The notes: generated from the letters alone by a model not told the origin. Positions 7,506 to 17,126 are shown, numbered from the stretch's first letter. The stretch: DNA of 34,310 bases from an alpha proteobacterium SCGC AAA015-N04 (GCA_000383115.1 KB910525.1:602-34911), one strand, 5' to 3'. Translations and numbers: made by a program.

Positions 7506-10500
7506 ATGGAAAATTTGATGAAATTATTAGGTTTCAAACTCAAATTCATTTATATTTCTATACATACACTTTTCTTTTATATTTTTTCTAATGTTTCAAT
7601 TTGTGCTGACAACATAACAAAGTATGAAAATAAATTAAATACAATAGAGTCATATTATTGGATAGGTCTCGAGGAAAAAGGAAACTATCAACTTTTTCTT
7701 AAAGCTTTTGATAAAATTAAAGAATTAGAAAATAAAATTAAAAGCAAAAATCTTCCTGAAGGTATAAAAATAAAGTTAAAAGGTTTAAAAGAAGACATAT
7801 TACAACAACTAGATATATCTTCTGACACTTTATATGGAATTTTTCCTTTAGCTAGATTCTTTAATAATAATTTCTTAACAGACGCAGATGCTTTTGGAAC
7901 ATTTGAACTTTTTGATGATCATCATGTAATTTCTTCAAATAAAGGTGTAGAAAATTTAATAAAAACATTAGAAGAAAAAGAGAGAAAACAATTAGATGTA
8001 GTATTTACTTCTCAACCACTTAATTATGCGCTTGAAAACGAAGCGTTATATTTGTTCAATCAAAATTCTCAATTTTTTGTTCATAATCAAAAAGAAGTAA
8101 ATGACGCATTCGTAAAAAGTTATTTAAGTAAAGCTGAAATTAACACTTTTAAATTAGGTAACTATAAAAAAACTCATTTAGAGGCATTATTTAAATCTTT
8201 TGATACAAACGATCTTCTTATAGTAGCAATTGAAAAAAATAAGTCATATTTAGGAGACGCTTTTTATGTAATTAAAGGATCATATTACAAACCTAATTTT
8301 GATAAGCCTCTTAAAATATATAGAAACATGGGCTTTTCTAGAGATAGATCAAACTTATTGAGCCCAATTATTGGAATAAATTCTGCATTATTTTTGTTAT
8401 CTATACTAATAGGCATTTTTATTTATAGGAAAAAAACAAACTATAATCCGAACAAGAATTTGGAATTTGTATCCATATTATCCCTAAGCTTTATTGTGTC
8501 AAAAATAGTCCCTTTTATTATTTTGCCAGCTTTTAATACATTTATTACAGTGCCTGAACCTGAGTCTCTAGCCATATTAAGTTTCTGGTATGTATTATTA
8601 GTCACAGCAGTATATTTGTATTTGCCATTTATAATAATTCATTCATTAAAACTAAAATTTAAATCATCAAATATTTTTCAATTAATTTTTAGTAACTCAG
8701 GGATAATTGCAATAGTAATTTCAATGTCTATTGTTTCCTGGATTTTAACCTCATTCATTATTTATGAAGGCTCAATCTCTAACTTACTTAGTTTAATAAT
8801 ACCTTCAATTTTATTTGTTTTAAATTTTTACATAATTGGCAAGGCATTAGATAAATCCAAATTTAATTTATTTAGTTATTTTGCAGTTTTTTTAGTTTTA
8901 ATATTTTTTATGAGTATAACAACTTTAAATTTTCAATATATCAATTTAATATCCACCTTTCTTTTTACTAATGTCTTGTTAGCATTTATATTTAGACAAA
9001 AACAAATTCAAAACACCTCAATTAAAGAAAGTAAGATATATGAAAATTGGACACATCCTTTTATAAATCAAAATTTTAAATTAAGTAAAAGTAACACCTC
9101 AAAACTTAGCTTTACTTTTTTTAAAACCAATGATGAAACAAGTGCAAAAATATATTTAAAACAAAAGTATGTTAATAACTTTTTATTTTTAGAAATTGAG
9201 TGTAATAACGAAAATTCTTCTTTTGATCTAGTTAATCAATTGTTAGATAAACCAGTTAATAACCCTTCTAATGAGACCATTGAAAGTACAATTGAAACGA
9301 TAACAGACTTTATTCCTTTTAGTAATCTATTAAATATGGCTGTCTCACAATCCAACCAAGAAACACCTCTAAGTAATGTTTTTGAAGCTGCTAGCCTTGA
9401 ATTTTTTGAAAAACTCAAAAATCAAAATAACAGCTGTATTCTTATAACCGGATTAAATTATTTAGATAACGAAAGCTCTAAATGGTTAGATCAACTTAAG
9501 AATTATAATACTAATCAAGAAATAAGCTTTATTTTAATTGGAAATAAATTACCAAAGCATCTAAATATTCACACTATAGTTGAAATTGAAAATTTAAAAA
9601 ATGATCAATTGATTGATTATATTCAAAATCAGCTTAATGCGAACCGTGACCTTGCTGAAAAAATTATTCAATATCTAGATAAGACAGATGATCAAAACAC
9701 ATTAGACGATGTTGAGATAACTTTTGAGAACCTAAAACAAAATAAATTAATTTACTTTGATGATATATGGTATCTATATAATAATAACGAATTTGGTGAA
9801 AATGTTTTTAAAAATCAGGCCAATTCATTAGAAGTTACCATCAATGATACCTTAAAAAACAATGAAGAATATAAAACATTTCTAATGATAGCTTCCTGCT
9901 TGGGTTATCAATTTGAACTAAAAGTTCTATCTGTCGCCACAGGATTAAATTTAATTGAAACAGCTGAAAAAATAGAAGAAATTAGTTTTAAAACAGGTAT
10001 TTTTGAGAGCTTACCAAACCCAAATAATAAAATTAAATTTAGAAATAGAGCAACTCTAAATGCTTTAATAAATATATTTTCATTAAATAATGATTTAGAA
10101 AATATTCCTTTAACTCAAAGAACATGTTGCTTTACTGCAGCATCAGCATTAAAAAGCTCTCAAAGTGATTTTGCACTTGAGAGCGAACGGATTTTTCGTT
10201 TATTTGAAAAAAGTGGTTATAATTATATTGAGGAAATATTCTATTCTGGTTTAAATTTAATTGGAAATTTGTGTGTACTAAATCAGTTTGAAAAGGCAAA
10301 TAAAATAGCCAATAAATGTCAAAATTACCTAAAAATTTATAATGGCGTTAAATACAATAAACTTTTAAATGATATATCAGTAGAAAAATATTTTATTCAA
10401 TTTGAAAAAATATTTCATTCTGGGCTTAATGATAGCGAAGGTATTACAAACCTCCTAGATATCTGGTTAGATCTTGACGATTATAAAACTAAACTAATCT

Positions 10501-11330
10501 ATCCTATAATGCGAACCTTGTATAATGCGAAAGAATATCCAAAATTAATAAAATTTATACAAGTTTTAAAACAAGAGAAAAAATTACCAGAATGGTTGGT
10601 TTATGACATTGATCACTATTCAGCTTTGATTGAAATATACTATAATCAAAATAAAGAACTTGGGAAAAAACTGCTATTGGATTGCATTAAGAAACTAAAA
10701 AGTCAAAAAGATAAGGACTATTTAGCAGTCAGTTCAAGAGTTTTTACATCATATGGAAACAACTTTCCAAAAGAAAAAATAACTGAATCTCTAATCATAA
10801 AATCTATAGAAATAAAAGAAATATTAAGTGACAAACCAGGCTTGGCACGATCATATGGTTCACTTACAAGAATGTATTTTGAAAAAGAACCAACTTCAAT
10901 TAAGGCTCTAAAAAGCTGTAATAATTGGTTAAAAATCAACAAAAAATCAAATGATGTTTTTGGAATAATTATGTCTAAAAACTACCTAGCCAAAATTTAC
11001 TTCTGTTTATTTAAATCTAATAAATCTGACATAACTAATTTAGATAAAAGTAAAAATCTTTACATTGAAAACATAAACTATATTCAAAACAAGATAGATG
11101 ACGGTAGTAAAATACAAATTTTTACATCATACGCAGACTTAATGGAAATTGCTAAATATGAAAAAAATGAAAAATCATACGTGGAATATTCAAAGGAGCT
11201 TTTTAACTTAATTAAAAATTTTGGTAAAATTGAAAATAAATTTTTTCAAAATATATTTGAAAAAGCGTTTGTATCGAACTTTAAAAAAAGTTTGATAACA
11301 AAAAGTAAAATTAGAGAAATATTAGGATAA
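7506..11330 (+). CDS. 7TM receptor-like protein with degenerate STAND/AAA domain and TPR-like tail
   Basis: A 1274-residue protein. Residues about 14-34 are a signal peptide ending SICAD. Residues 35-285 form an extracytoplasmic domain of unknown family. Seven membrane helices follow (about 288-308, 321-342, 355-378, 390-417, 424-444, 454-475, 478-497). The cytoplasmic part looks like the AAA-type ATPase module seen in cyclase and regulator proteins, but where a P-loop should lie (about 533-555, SFTFFKTNDETSAKIYLK) there is no GxxxxGK[ST]. The Walker-B region (CILITGLNYLDNESSKWL, 644-661) keeps the hydrophobic strand with weak acidic residues. A winged-helix-like segment (FLMIASCLGYQFELKVLSV) and helical repeats from about 860 to 1270 complete it. 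It probably binds ligands or proteins rather than hydrolysing ATP. A second ATG at codon 5 has GGA upstream. Its stop is 8 bases before the kinase gene. Confidence 0.75.
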   Translation: MENLMKLLGFKLKFIYISIHTLFFYIFSNVSICADNITKYENKLNTIESYYWIGLEEKGNYQLFLKAFDKIKELENKIKSKNLPEGIKIKLKGLKEDILQQLDISSDTLYGIFPLARFFNNNFLTDADAFGTFELFDDHHVISSNKGVENLIKTLEEKERKQLDVVFTSQPLNYALENEALYLFNQNSQFFVHNQKEVNDAFVKSYLSKAEINTFKLGNYKKTHLEALFKSFDTNDLLIVAIEKNKSYLGDAFYVIKGSYYKPNFDKPLKIYRNMGFSRDRSNLLSPIIGINSALFLLSILIGIFIYRKKTNYNPNKNLEFVSILSLSFIVSKIVPFIILPAFNTFITVPEPESLAILSFWYVLLVTAVYLYLPFIIIHSLKLKFKSSNIFQLIFSNSGIIAIVISMSIVSWILTSFIIYEGSISNLLSLIIPSILFVLNFYIIGKALDKSKFNLFSYFAVFLVLIFFMSITTLNFQYINLISTFLFTNVLLAFIFRQKQIQNTSIKESKIYENWTHPFINQNFKLSKSNTSKLSFTFFKTNDETSAKIYLKQKYVNNFLFLEIECNNENSSFDLVNQLLDKPVNNPSNETIESTIETITDFIPFSNLLNMAVSQSNQETPLSNVFEAASLEFFEKLKNQNNSCILITGLNYLDNESSKWLDQLKNYNTNQEISFILIGNKLPKHLNIHTIVEIENLKNDQLIDYIQNQLNANRDLAEKIIQYLDKTDDQNTLDDVEITFENLKQNKLIYFDDIWYLYNNNEFGENVFKNQANSLEVTINDTLKNNEEYKTFLMIASCLGYQFELKVLSVATGLNLIETAEKIEEISFKTGIFESLPNPNNKIKFRNRATLNALINIFSLNNDLENIPLTQRTCCFTAASALKSSQSDFALESERIFRLFEKSGYNYIEEIFYSGLNLIGNLCVLNQFEKANKIANKCQNYLKIYNGVKYNKLLNDISVEKYFIQFEKIFHSGLNDSEGITNLLDIWLDLDDYKTKLIYPIMRTLYNAKEYPKLIKFIQVLKQEKKLPEWLVYDIDHYSALIEIYYNQNKELGKKLLLDCIKKLKSQKDKDYLAVSSRVFTSYGNNFPKEKITESLIIKSIEIKEILSDKPGLARSYGSLTRMYFEKEPTSIKALKSCNNWLKINKKSNDVFGIIMSKNYLAKIYFCLFKSNKSDITNLDKSKNLYIENINYIQNKIDDGSKIQIFTSYADLMEIAKYEKNEKSYVEYSKELFNLIKNFGKIENKFFQNIFEKAFVSNFKKSLITKSKIREILG

Positions 11331-11338
11331 ATTTATAA

Positions 11339-11737
11339 ATGATTAAAAGTGATGAAATTATTCTTTATGCAATAAGAGGTTTACCAGGTTCTGGAAAAAC
11401 ATCATTTGCAAAATCATTAAATTTAAATTTTTATGAAGCTGATCAATATTTTGAAAAGTTTAATAATAATAAATTTGATTATAAATTATTAAAAAAAGCT
11501 CATCAATATTGTTATGAATCTGTAAAACAAGAGTTAGAAAGAGGTAAATCTACAATAGTAAGTAATACAATGACAACCATTGATGAAGTCCTAGAATATC
11601 AAAACCTTGCTAACAAAATGGGTATAAAATTTGTTTCTATGATCATAGAAAATAGGCATAAAGGAAATTCAAGTCATAAAGTTCCAACCTCAACAATTGA
11701 AAATATGAAAAGAAGATTTGACATAAAATTAAAGTAA
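11339..11737 (+). CDS. small P-loop kinase (AAA_33 / polynucleotide-kinase-like)
   Basis: A 132-residue protein with a clean Walker A, GLPGSGKT (residues 14-21). Further landmarks are YEADQYF (catalytic-type Asp), HQYCYESVKQELERGKSTIVSNT (the helix, then the strand closing on SNT), Tyr-containing EYQNLANKMG, and ENRHKGNSSHKVPTSTIENMKRRF near the end, matching the N-x-H-x-N-x-H-x-VP and M-x-RF pattern of kinases related to T4 polynucleotide kinase and NEDD4-binding protein 2. It probably phosphorylates a nucleic-acid end or small molecule. The AGGA for its start overlaps the end of the preceding gene, so translation is likely coupled. Confidence 0.85.
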   Translation: MIKSDEIILYAIRGLPGSGKTSFAKSLNLNFYEADQYFEKFNNNKFDYKLLKKAHQYCYESVKQELERGKSTIVSNTMTTIDEVLEYQNLANKMGIKFVSMIIENRHKGNSSHKVPTSTIENMKRRFDIKLK

Positions 11738-11781
11738 AAAGATCTTTTTTATTTGTTATTAATTATAAAAGTATTATTGAG

Positions 11782-11810
11782 AAGAATTATTTGATTAAAT
11801 AATCATTCTT
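11782..11810. terminator. AT-rich inverted repeat between convergent genes
   Basis: AAGAAT (11782-11787) pairs with ATTCTT (11805-11810), extended inward by about three more A/T pairs after one mismatch. It lies in the 86-base gap between the convergent kinase and STAND genes. An AAAAGATCTTTT palindrome lies about 35 bases to the left. Either could end transcription from both sides, but both stems are weak. Confidence 0.35.
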
Positions 11811-11823
11811 AATAAAAAAATTG

Positions 11824-14800
11824 TTATTTAGAAAGTGTTTTTATTTCTAATTCAATATTTTCTAATTCTTCTTTTTTACCTACCTTTTGATAAAGGTCTT
11901 CTAAACGTTTAAGGCTTGAAATAAGAGATCCTAAAATATCCTTATCTCCATTAGCTAATAATTTTCTTCTAATATCAACACTCTCTTTTAAAGATAAATC
12001 TGCCATGTCAAAAAAATCAGCCTTCAAACAAGTTGTTCCTAATGCAGTGAGTACTGAGGATAAACCTCTAGGATCGTTATTTTTTCTGTAAATGAAAAGA
12101 ACCTCTTCTAATAATTTTATTGCTTTTTTTAATTCATTAGTATTATTTCTTAAAAAAACTGCGTAATTTTGTTTCATTCGTAGTGTTTCTTCATGTTCTT
12201 TGCCATGTACAACATCAATAATATTTAATACTTCACTATATACTAACTCAGCTTCTGTAAAGTCTTCTTTATCCTCTAAAACATCTATCAATTCAATTAA
12301 TATCTCTAGTGTTTTCTCATTCTTACTTCCATATACTTTCTTAATTATATCTATTAACTTTCTATACATTTTTTCTGATTCATCAAACTTGCCTAAATCA
12401 TAAAGTATAAAAGCCAAATTTTCTAAAGATGTAATGGTATCAGGATGATCAATTCCAAGATATTTTTCCCTTAACTCAACTAATTCTATCAAATAAGGAA
12501 GACCTTCTTCATTTTTGCCAATTTCAAACATGAAATATGCATAAAGCTTCAAACAATGCAAATATGAAGGATGACTTGTTCCAAGTATTTTTTTTCTGCC
12601 TTCTAACACACTTGAATATAGTTCTTCTGCTTCAATAGATTTATCTTGTTTTTCTAATGTCAGAGCTAAATTTAACATACATGTATATGTTTCAGGGCTG
12701 TCAAGACCATTAACTTTTTTTCTCCCTACTAAAGCTCTTCGTATTAAAAATTCAGCCTCTTTATATTTTTTCAATTCTTGAAAGACTATGCTTAGGTTGT
12801 TAATAGCTGTGAATACATAAGAATGGTCTTTACCATATAAACGTTCTCTTAGCTCAAGACATTCTGTAAGAATTTTCTTTGCGTCTTCGTATTTGTCTTG
12901 ATTTATTAGACACATTCCAAGGAGATTTAACGTTGCAGAGACATCTTCGCTGTCTTTGCCGTTTATTTTGTTTTTCTGAATTTCAAGTATTTCTCTATAA
13001 ATTGTTTCTGCTTCATTGGGGTTGTCTAAAAAAATTGCATGCCAACTTAACGAATGAAGTGTGTCTTCATGTTGTTTACCTTTAATTCGGGTAAAAATTT
13101 CAGTAATTTTTTTTGTAAAATTTGAAGCTACCGAGTTCCACCCACAATCATGACATAAATTAAAAAAAGTTAACAATATGTCAAGATCATCTTCATTTAG
13201 ATCTTTTTCGAGATATTTTTTGACAGATTCTATATATCCTTTACCTTGATCATCATCCCCAATTTTTAACCAATATTGAAGTATATCTAAACCTTGCTTA
13301 TCTAGGCTAAACATCTTATCAAGATGAGCTAGATCTAAAAGTTTTGCTCTTGCATCATCTACTTGATCATTACTTAGTAGATGATCAACACCTGTTCTAT
13401 ATAAGTAATTAGATATTGATGGTTCGTCATCTGGGCTCATAGCTGCCTTAGCAAATGCCTTCCTTGCCTGCTCTACTGGATAACTCATTGTCTCTGTAGT
13501 TAGTATATGTTCTCTTAGTGATAGATGATGCAACATATAACCATCTTCGCCTTCAGGATCAGGAGCACGCCTTAACATGCTTGCTATAGCAGCAAGACCT
13601 TTTGTTACTAATTTATCTCCTGCCTCACCGTCAGGTATTCTATCTCTTAATCTTAAAAACGTAATTATTTCTTGTTCAGCTAAAGGCTCATTTGCCACAG
13701 CTAATATGGCCACAAGAGGCGTTAATAATTCTTTTAAAGCACCTACCCCTAATCCTTCTATCAACTTCTCATGGTAAGCTGTTAAACCTCTAGGAAGGTT
13801 AGCTGTGCCATCTAATGGATAATTACCTTGTTGTACATCTTGGGTCACATAATTTACAAAGAGTGGTAATCCTTCAGCTCTTTTAGCTACAAGATCAATG
13901 AATGGATTGACTACTTCATTACCTTTTTCTTTATCACCTGCGAGAAGTTTGTTTCTAAACAAACCAATACGTTCTAACAATATGCTTCTTATATCTTCGA
14001 TTTGCATGGCTGGAAGACCATTAGGATAAGGATTTATTACGCGAGGCTTGGTAAAGACCTTCACAAGTTCTTGTTCAGGACGACCAGAGCAAATCCAAGT
14101 AACACGCATTGAGTCTAACCCTAAAGGAATATCTTCAGCAAAGGTGGTATCTCTAGAAAGAAGTTCATCTAATCCATCTAAAACAAAGATGACTTTCTTA
14201 TTTTTATTTATATAATCAAGGCAAGCTTTAAGTCGATCTTCAGCTTTTCCTTTGTATTCTATATTAACATTATCAATCAATGCACCCATAGCTACCAGTC
14301 TTTCGATAGCAAAGGTTGCAAAGGCGTCTCGACTACAGCGTGCGTCGTCTCCAGATTTGAATCTATAAGGAAGTATAATTGTGTTTTCATCTTTATTATT
14401 ATGAATAAGATCTTGTGCTAATCGTGCAACTAAAAATGATTTACCTATCCCTGCAGGACCTGTAATCCACACTACCCCCTGCTCTATATCTTTAAAGCTG
14501 TTTTCTATATGCTCTTGTTCTTCAAAGCGTCCTACCATTTGATTAGCATCTTTTTGGATCTCTCGTCCAAAATCTTGTATTTTATATGCCTTCTCAGATA
14601 CTTTCTGGTTTGTACGTTTTAAACTAAATAAAGACTGGAAAGCTTCGACAGCAGATACGCCAGCTTCTGAATGGCTAAAGCCTTCTGCTCCAAGAGGTGT
14701 AAATTGAAGTTGCACGACGTCTTTGCGAACATATATTTGGGTTGAGTTGATATCACCTGTTTCAACATTACCCTTAGCATTTGATACTGAAGGATATCCA

Positions 14801-15687
14801 AATAATGCCATAGGCCACAAGGATAATATATTGCCGCCTTTTATAAGCCATACGCCATCACTATCACCTTTAAATTGGGATATATCTAAATTATCAGCCG
14901 CTTTTAAATTATCTGATATTCCTTTTAATTCCATTGGAACATTATTATCTAGACCAATAATTTTAATTTCTCTTAACCAATCTAACGCTTCAATAGTCTT
15001 TTCAAATGGATCTTTCCAGATAGATATTAAACGCTCAGCCTCTTTTCTAGTTAATCCTCCTCCGTGTGCTAAACGGTTACGAAGTTTTAAAAACGATGTA
15101 TCTGCTGTCCCTGGATTGTCTGGTCCGTAAAGTAGTGTTTTTAAAATAGCATTTACATACTGGTCTATCTCAGGCATCATTAGTTCATTTTTACTTTTGG
15201 ATTGTGATAGAGATATAGCCATAGACAGCCACGCACCGAGTGTAGGCATTTCAATTTTACCCCAAAGCTCTTTTAATAGTTTGTCATCAAGCTCGCCATG
15301 CTGTCTTCTATCAGCAACACCTATAATCACAAAAAACTTCAATAATAGCTCAATAGCATCGCAAGCCGCCCAAAGTTTCATGCCAGGATGATCCTCTTCT
15401 GTATATTCATGAAGGGGTATCGCTATAACTTGAGGAAGATCTCTAATAAAATTGGAAAACGTACTGGATTCAGTTTCTGTATTTCTAGATGATGAATTGT
15501 TTTCAAACTGATATGTAATATTAAGATTTTCTATTGCAACAAGAAGTTTTTTACGGTGAGGTGTAAGAACGCCAAGTTCTTTGAAGTCGTCATCTGTAAA
15601 TTCAATTATATCTTCAATAGGAAATTCAGAGAGTGAGTCTGCATAACGTGATAATCCTAATTCGTCTAACCACTTCAATATATCCAA
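11824..15687 (-). CDS. SAM / HEPN-like / STAND NTPase / TPR protein, candidate antiphage sensor
   Basis: A 1287-residue soluble protein. Residues 1-57 are a SAM domain (WLDELGLSRYADSL, DDFKELGV, HRKKLLVAIENL). Residues about 100-240 are helical and contain LRNRLAHGGG at 202-211, an R-x4-H motif as in HEPN RNases. The STAND/NACHT module has Walker A GPAGIGKS (410-417), Walker B VIFVLDGLDELL (499-510) and a sensor-like WICSGRPE (531-538). From about 870 to 1270 there are some eight kinesin-light-chain-like TPRs of about 42 residues (IDHPDTITSLENLAFILYDLGKF is one, quoted here in part). STAND proteins with TPR sensors and nuclease-like N-termini include Avs-type antiphage systems; other roles such as signalling are possible. 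It starts at TTG (15687) with AAAGGA 7 bases before. Bases 13300-15690 look less AT-rich than the neighbours, suggesting transfer. It is divergent from the gene at 15729. Confidence 0.85.
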   Translation of the reverse strand: MDILKWLDELGLSRYADSLSEFPIEDIIEFTDDDFKELGVLTPHRKKLLVAIENLNITYQFENNSSSRNTETESSTFSNFIRDLPQVIAIPLHEYTEEDHPGMKLWAACDAIELLLKFFVIIGVADRRQHGELDDKLLKELWGKIEMPTLGAWLSMAISLSQSKSKNELMMPEIDQYVNAILKTLLYGPDNPGTADTSFLKLRNRLAHGGGLTRKEAERLISIWKDPFEKTIEALDWLREIKIIGLDNNVPMELKGISDNLKAADNLDISQFKGDSDGVWLIKGGNILSLWPMALFGYPSVSNAKGNVETGDINSTQIYVRKDVVQLQFTPLGAEGFSHSEAGVSAVEAFQSLFSLKRTNQKVSEKAYKIQDFGREIQKDANQMVGRFEEQEHIENSFKDIEQGVVWITGPAGIGKSFLVARLAQDLIHNNKDENTIILPYRFKSGDDARCSRDAFATFAIERLVAMGALIDNVNIEYKGKAEDRLKACLDYINKNKKVIFVLDGLDELLSRDTTFAEDIPLGLDSMRVTWICSGRPEQELVKVFTKPRVINPYPNGLPAMQIEDIRSILLERIGLFRNKLLAGDKEKGNEVVNPFIDLVAKRAEGLPLFVNYVTQDVQQGNYPLDGTANLPRGLTAYHEKLIEGLGVGALKELLTPLVAILAVANEPLAEQEIITFLRLRDRIPDGEAGDKLVTKGLAAIASMLRRAPDPEGEDGYMLHHLSLREHILTTETMSYPVEQARKAFAKAAMSPDDEPSISNYLYRTGVDHLLSNDQVDDARAKLLDLAHLDKMFSLDKQGLDILQYWLKIGDDDQGKGYIESVKKYLEKDLNEDDLDILLTFFNLCHDCGWNSVASNFTKKITEIFTRIKGKQHEDTLHSLSWHAIFLDNPNEAETIYREILEIQKNKINGKDSEDVSATLNLLGMCLINQDKYEDAKKILTECLELRERLYGKDHSYVFTAINNLSIVFQELKKYKEAEFLIRRALVGRKKVNGLDSPETYTCMLNLALTLEKQDKSIEAEELYSSVLEGRKKILGTSHPSYLHCLKLYAYFMFEIGKNEEGLPYLIELVELREKYLGIDHPDTITSLENLAFILYDLGKFDESEKMYRKLIDIIKKVYGSKNEKTLEILIELIDVLEDKEDFTEAELVYSEVLNIIDVVHGKEHEETLRMKQNYAVFLRNNTNELKKAIKLLEEVLFIYRKNNDPRGLSSVLTALGTTCLKADFFDMADLSLKESVDIRRKLLANGDKDILGSLISSLKRLEDLYQKVGKKEELENIELEIKTLSK

Positions 15688-15728
15688 TTATATTTCCTTT
15701 GAATTGTTTGTTTTCATTTATTTATTAA
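15688..15728. promoter_or_regulatory. divergent intergenic region, probable promoters
   Basis: Only 41 bases separate the STAND gene start from the first ATG of the divergent gene (86 bases if that gene starts at 15774). Promoters for both must overlap here or lie in coding sequence, so shared regulation is likely. No specific -10/-35 pair can be assigned in such AT-rich sequence, although the AAAGGA serving the STAND gene is visible. Confidence 0.35.
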
Positions 15729-17126
15729 ATGTTTATGTTAAGTTTTGGGTATAAAATAGTCAATGAGTACAATATGATAATTGAATACTTTAAATCTTGG
15801 ATTAGAGAAAATGAAAACAAGATAGATAATCTTTTTTTACACAGTTTTAAATGCCCAATGAAAATTACAGAAATGTACAAAGATATTGATGCATATGGAA
15901 CTGGACAAAACTATCAAAATTTAAAAAAATTCTTAAATTCCTCTTTTTTAGATAAAGACTTATCCAAAATTGAAGTACAAATTGACACTTCAGAAAATGA
16001 AGGCATTATTCTATTTACATTTGAATTTGAAAATAATGAAAGTTATTTTTACAGCCTTGGAAAAAATCAAGTTAAAAAATTTTCAAAAAATATATTTTTC
16101 AAATATCTTGATGATGGATTAAAGGAAGCTCTAAAAAAAGATAAATGGTCAGAAACATTTGGCAATAGATATATAACAATGCTTTCTAAGAACGAATTAG
16201 GTTTTTTATTTCCAAACGAAAGAGATATTTGGGAAAAAAGAGTAAAACCAAATTTTAAACAAGATTATCAAAAATTTCAATATCAACCAATAGAGTGGAA
16301 TAAAGGAATAACAAAATTACTAGATCTATTATTAAATGATGAATTAACAAAATTAGAAACAAATGAAAAACTTGCGGATATTACATATGATAGATTTGAT
16401 AAAATGAAATTTAAGAGCTTCATTTGTGAAGCTCCAGAAATAGAAAAGCGAATAAAAGGTCAAAGAAAAGAAGATATTATTGATATTTGTCTGTATATAT
16501 ATGCTATAATAGAGGTTCCTAGCGATGATAGTTTGGATTCTTTAACTCGCCAAAATATAAATGATTGGCTAATTAATAATATAAAGTTAATTGATATCAA
16601 TTGGATTATGGAATTTCTACAAAGCTTTCCATTTAACAAAATTTTATTTAATTATTGTCTTTCAACAACTGAAGTTATCGGGGTAAGCAAGAAAGAGTTT
16701 GACAATAATATTTATTACAATTTTTCTATTAAAGATAGCTTTAAGCTTATGGATAATGCATCCATATCTGAAAATAAACTTCAAAAATCGAATTTCATTG
16801 ATGTTTTAAACAAAAAAACAGAAGATAAATTAACTTTTAAATCTAGATTTGAATATTTTGACGATATTCCAAAAGAATTTGTTTTAAAATGTAATTTACT
16901 AGCATGCGCTTTAATTAATAAATTATCAAAAAATAAATTAAGGTATGACTACAAACTCATTAAACCAGAAACTTATCTATTAGACTTATGTGAAGATTTC
17001 ACTCAATACTTATCTCTTGTAAAGTCTATTAAGGCTAATTTTGATATTATAAATGAATTTCCGGCGATATACTTAATATCAATGAAGGATGTTTATTATT
17101 ATATTAATTTCCATTTAAAAAATTAA
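15729..17126 (+). CDS. unknown 465-residue protein divergent from the STAND gene
   Basis: No family is recognised. The protein is soluble, with no signal peptide or membrane helix, and is rich in Lys, Asn, Phe and Tyr. A first ATG at 15729 and another at 15774 are both possible; the latter (MIIEYFKSWIRENENK) looks the more natural N-terminus. The first third mixes strands and helices (IEVQIDTSENEGIILFTFEF is strand-like). The middle is helical and charged (IEKRIKGQRKEDIIDICLYIY), and the C-terminal part contains more helices. There are no clear catalytic or metal-binding motifs. Sharing a promoter region with a STAND NTPase makes it a possible partner, regulator or independent defence gene. 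Its composition is more AT-rich than the N-terminal half of the STAND gene, so the two may not share an origin. Confidence 0.75.
   Translation: MFMLSFGYKIVNEYNMIIEYFKSWIRENENKIDNLFLHSFKCPMKITEMYKDIDAYGTGQNYQNLKKFLNSSFLDKDLSKIEVQIDTSENEGIILFTFEFENNESYFYSLGKNQVKKFSKNIFFKYLDDGLKEALKKDKWSETFGNRYITMLSKNELGFLFPNERDIWEKRVKPNFKQDYQKFQYQPIEWNKGITKLLDLLLNDELTKLETNEKLADITYDRFDKMKFKSFICEAPEIEKRIKGQRKEDIIDICLYIYAIIEVPSDDSLDSLTRQNINDWLINNIKLIDINWIMEFLQSFPFNKILFNYCLSTTEVIGVSKKEFDNNIYYNFSIKDSFKLMDNASISENKLQKSNFIDVLNKKTEDKLTFKSRFEYFDDIPKEFVLKCNLLACALINKLSKNKLRYDYKLIKPETYLLDLCEDFTQYLSLVKSIKANFDIINEFPAIYLISMKDVYYYINFHLKN

Noticed and set aside
12200-15391. Several 60-135 residue frames antisense or in other frames within the STAND gene
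   Set aside because: All lie inside a well-supported 1287-residue gene; their composition follows from its codons.
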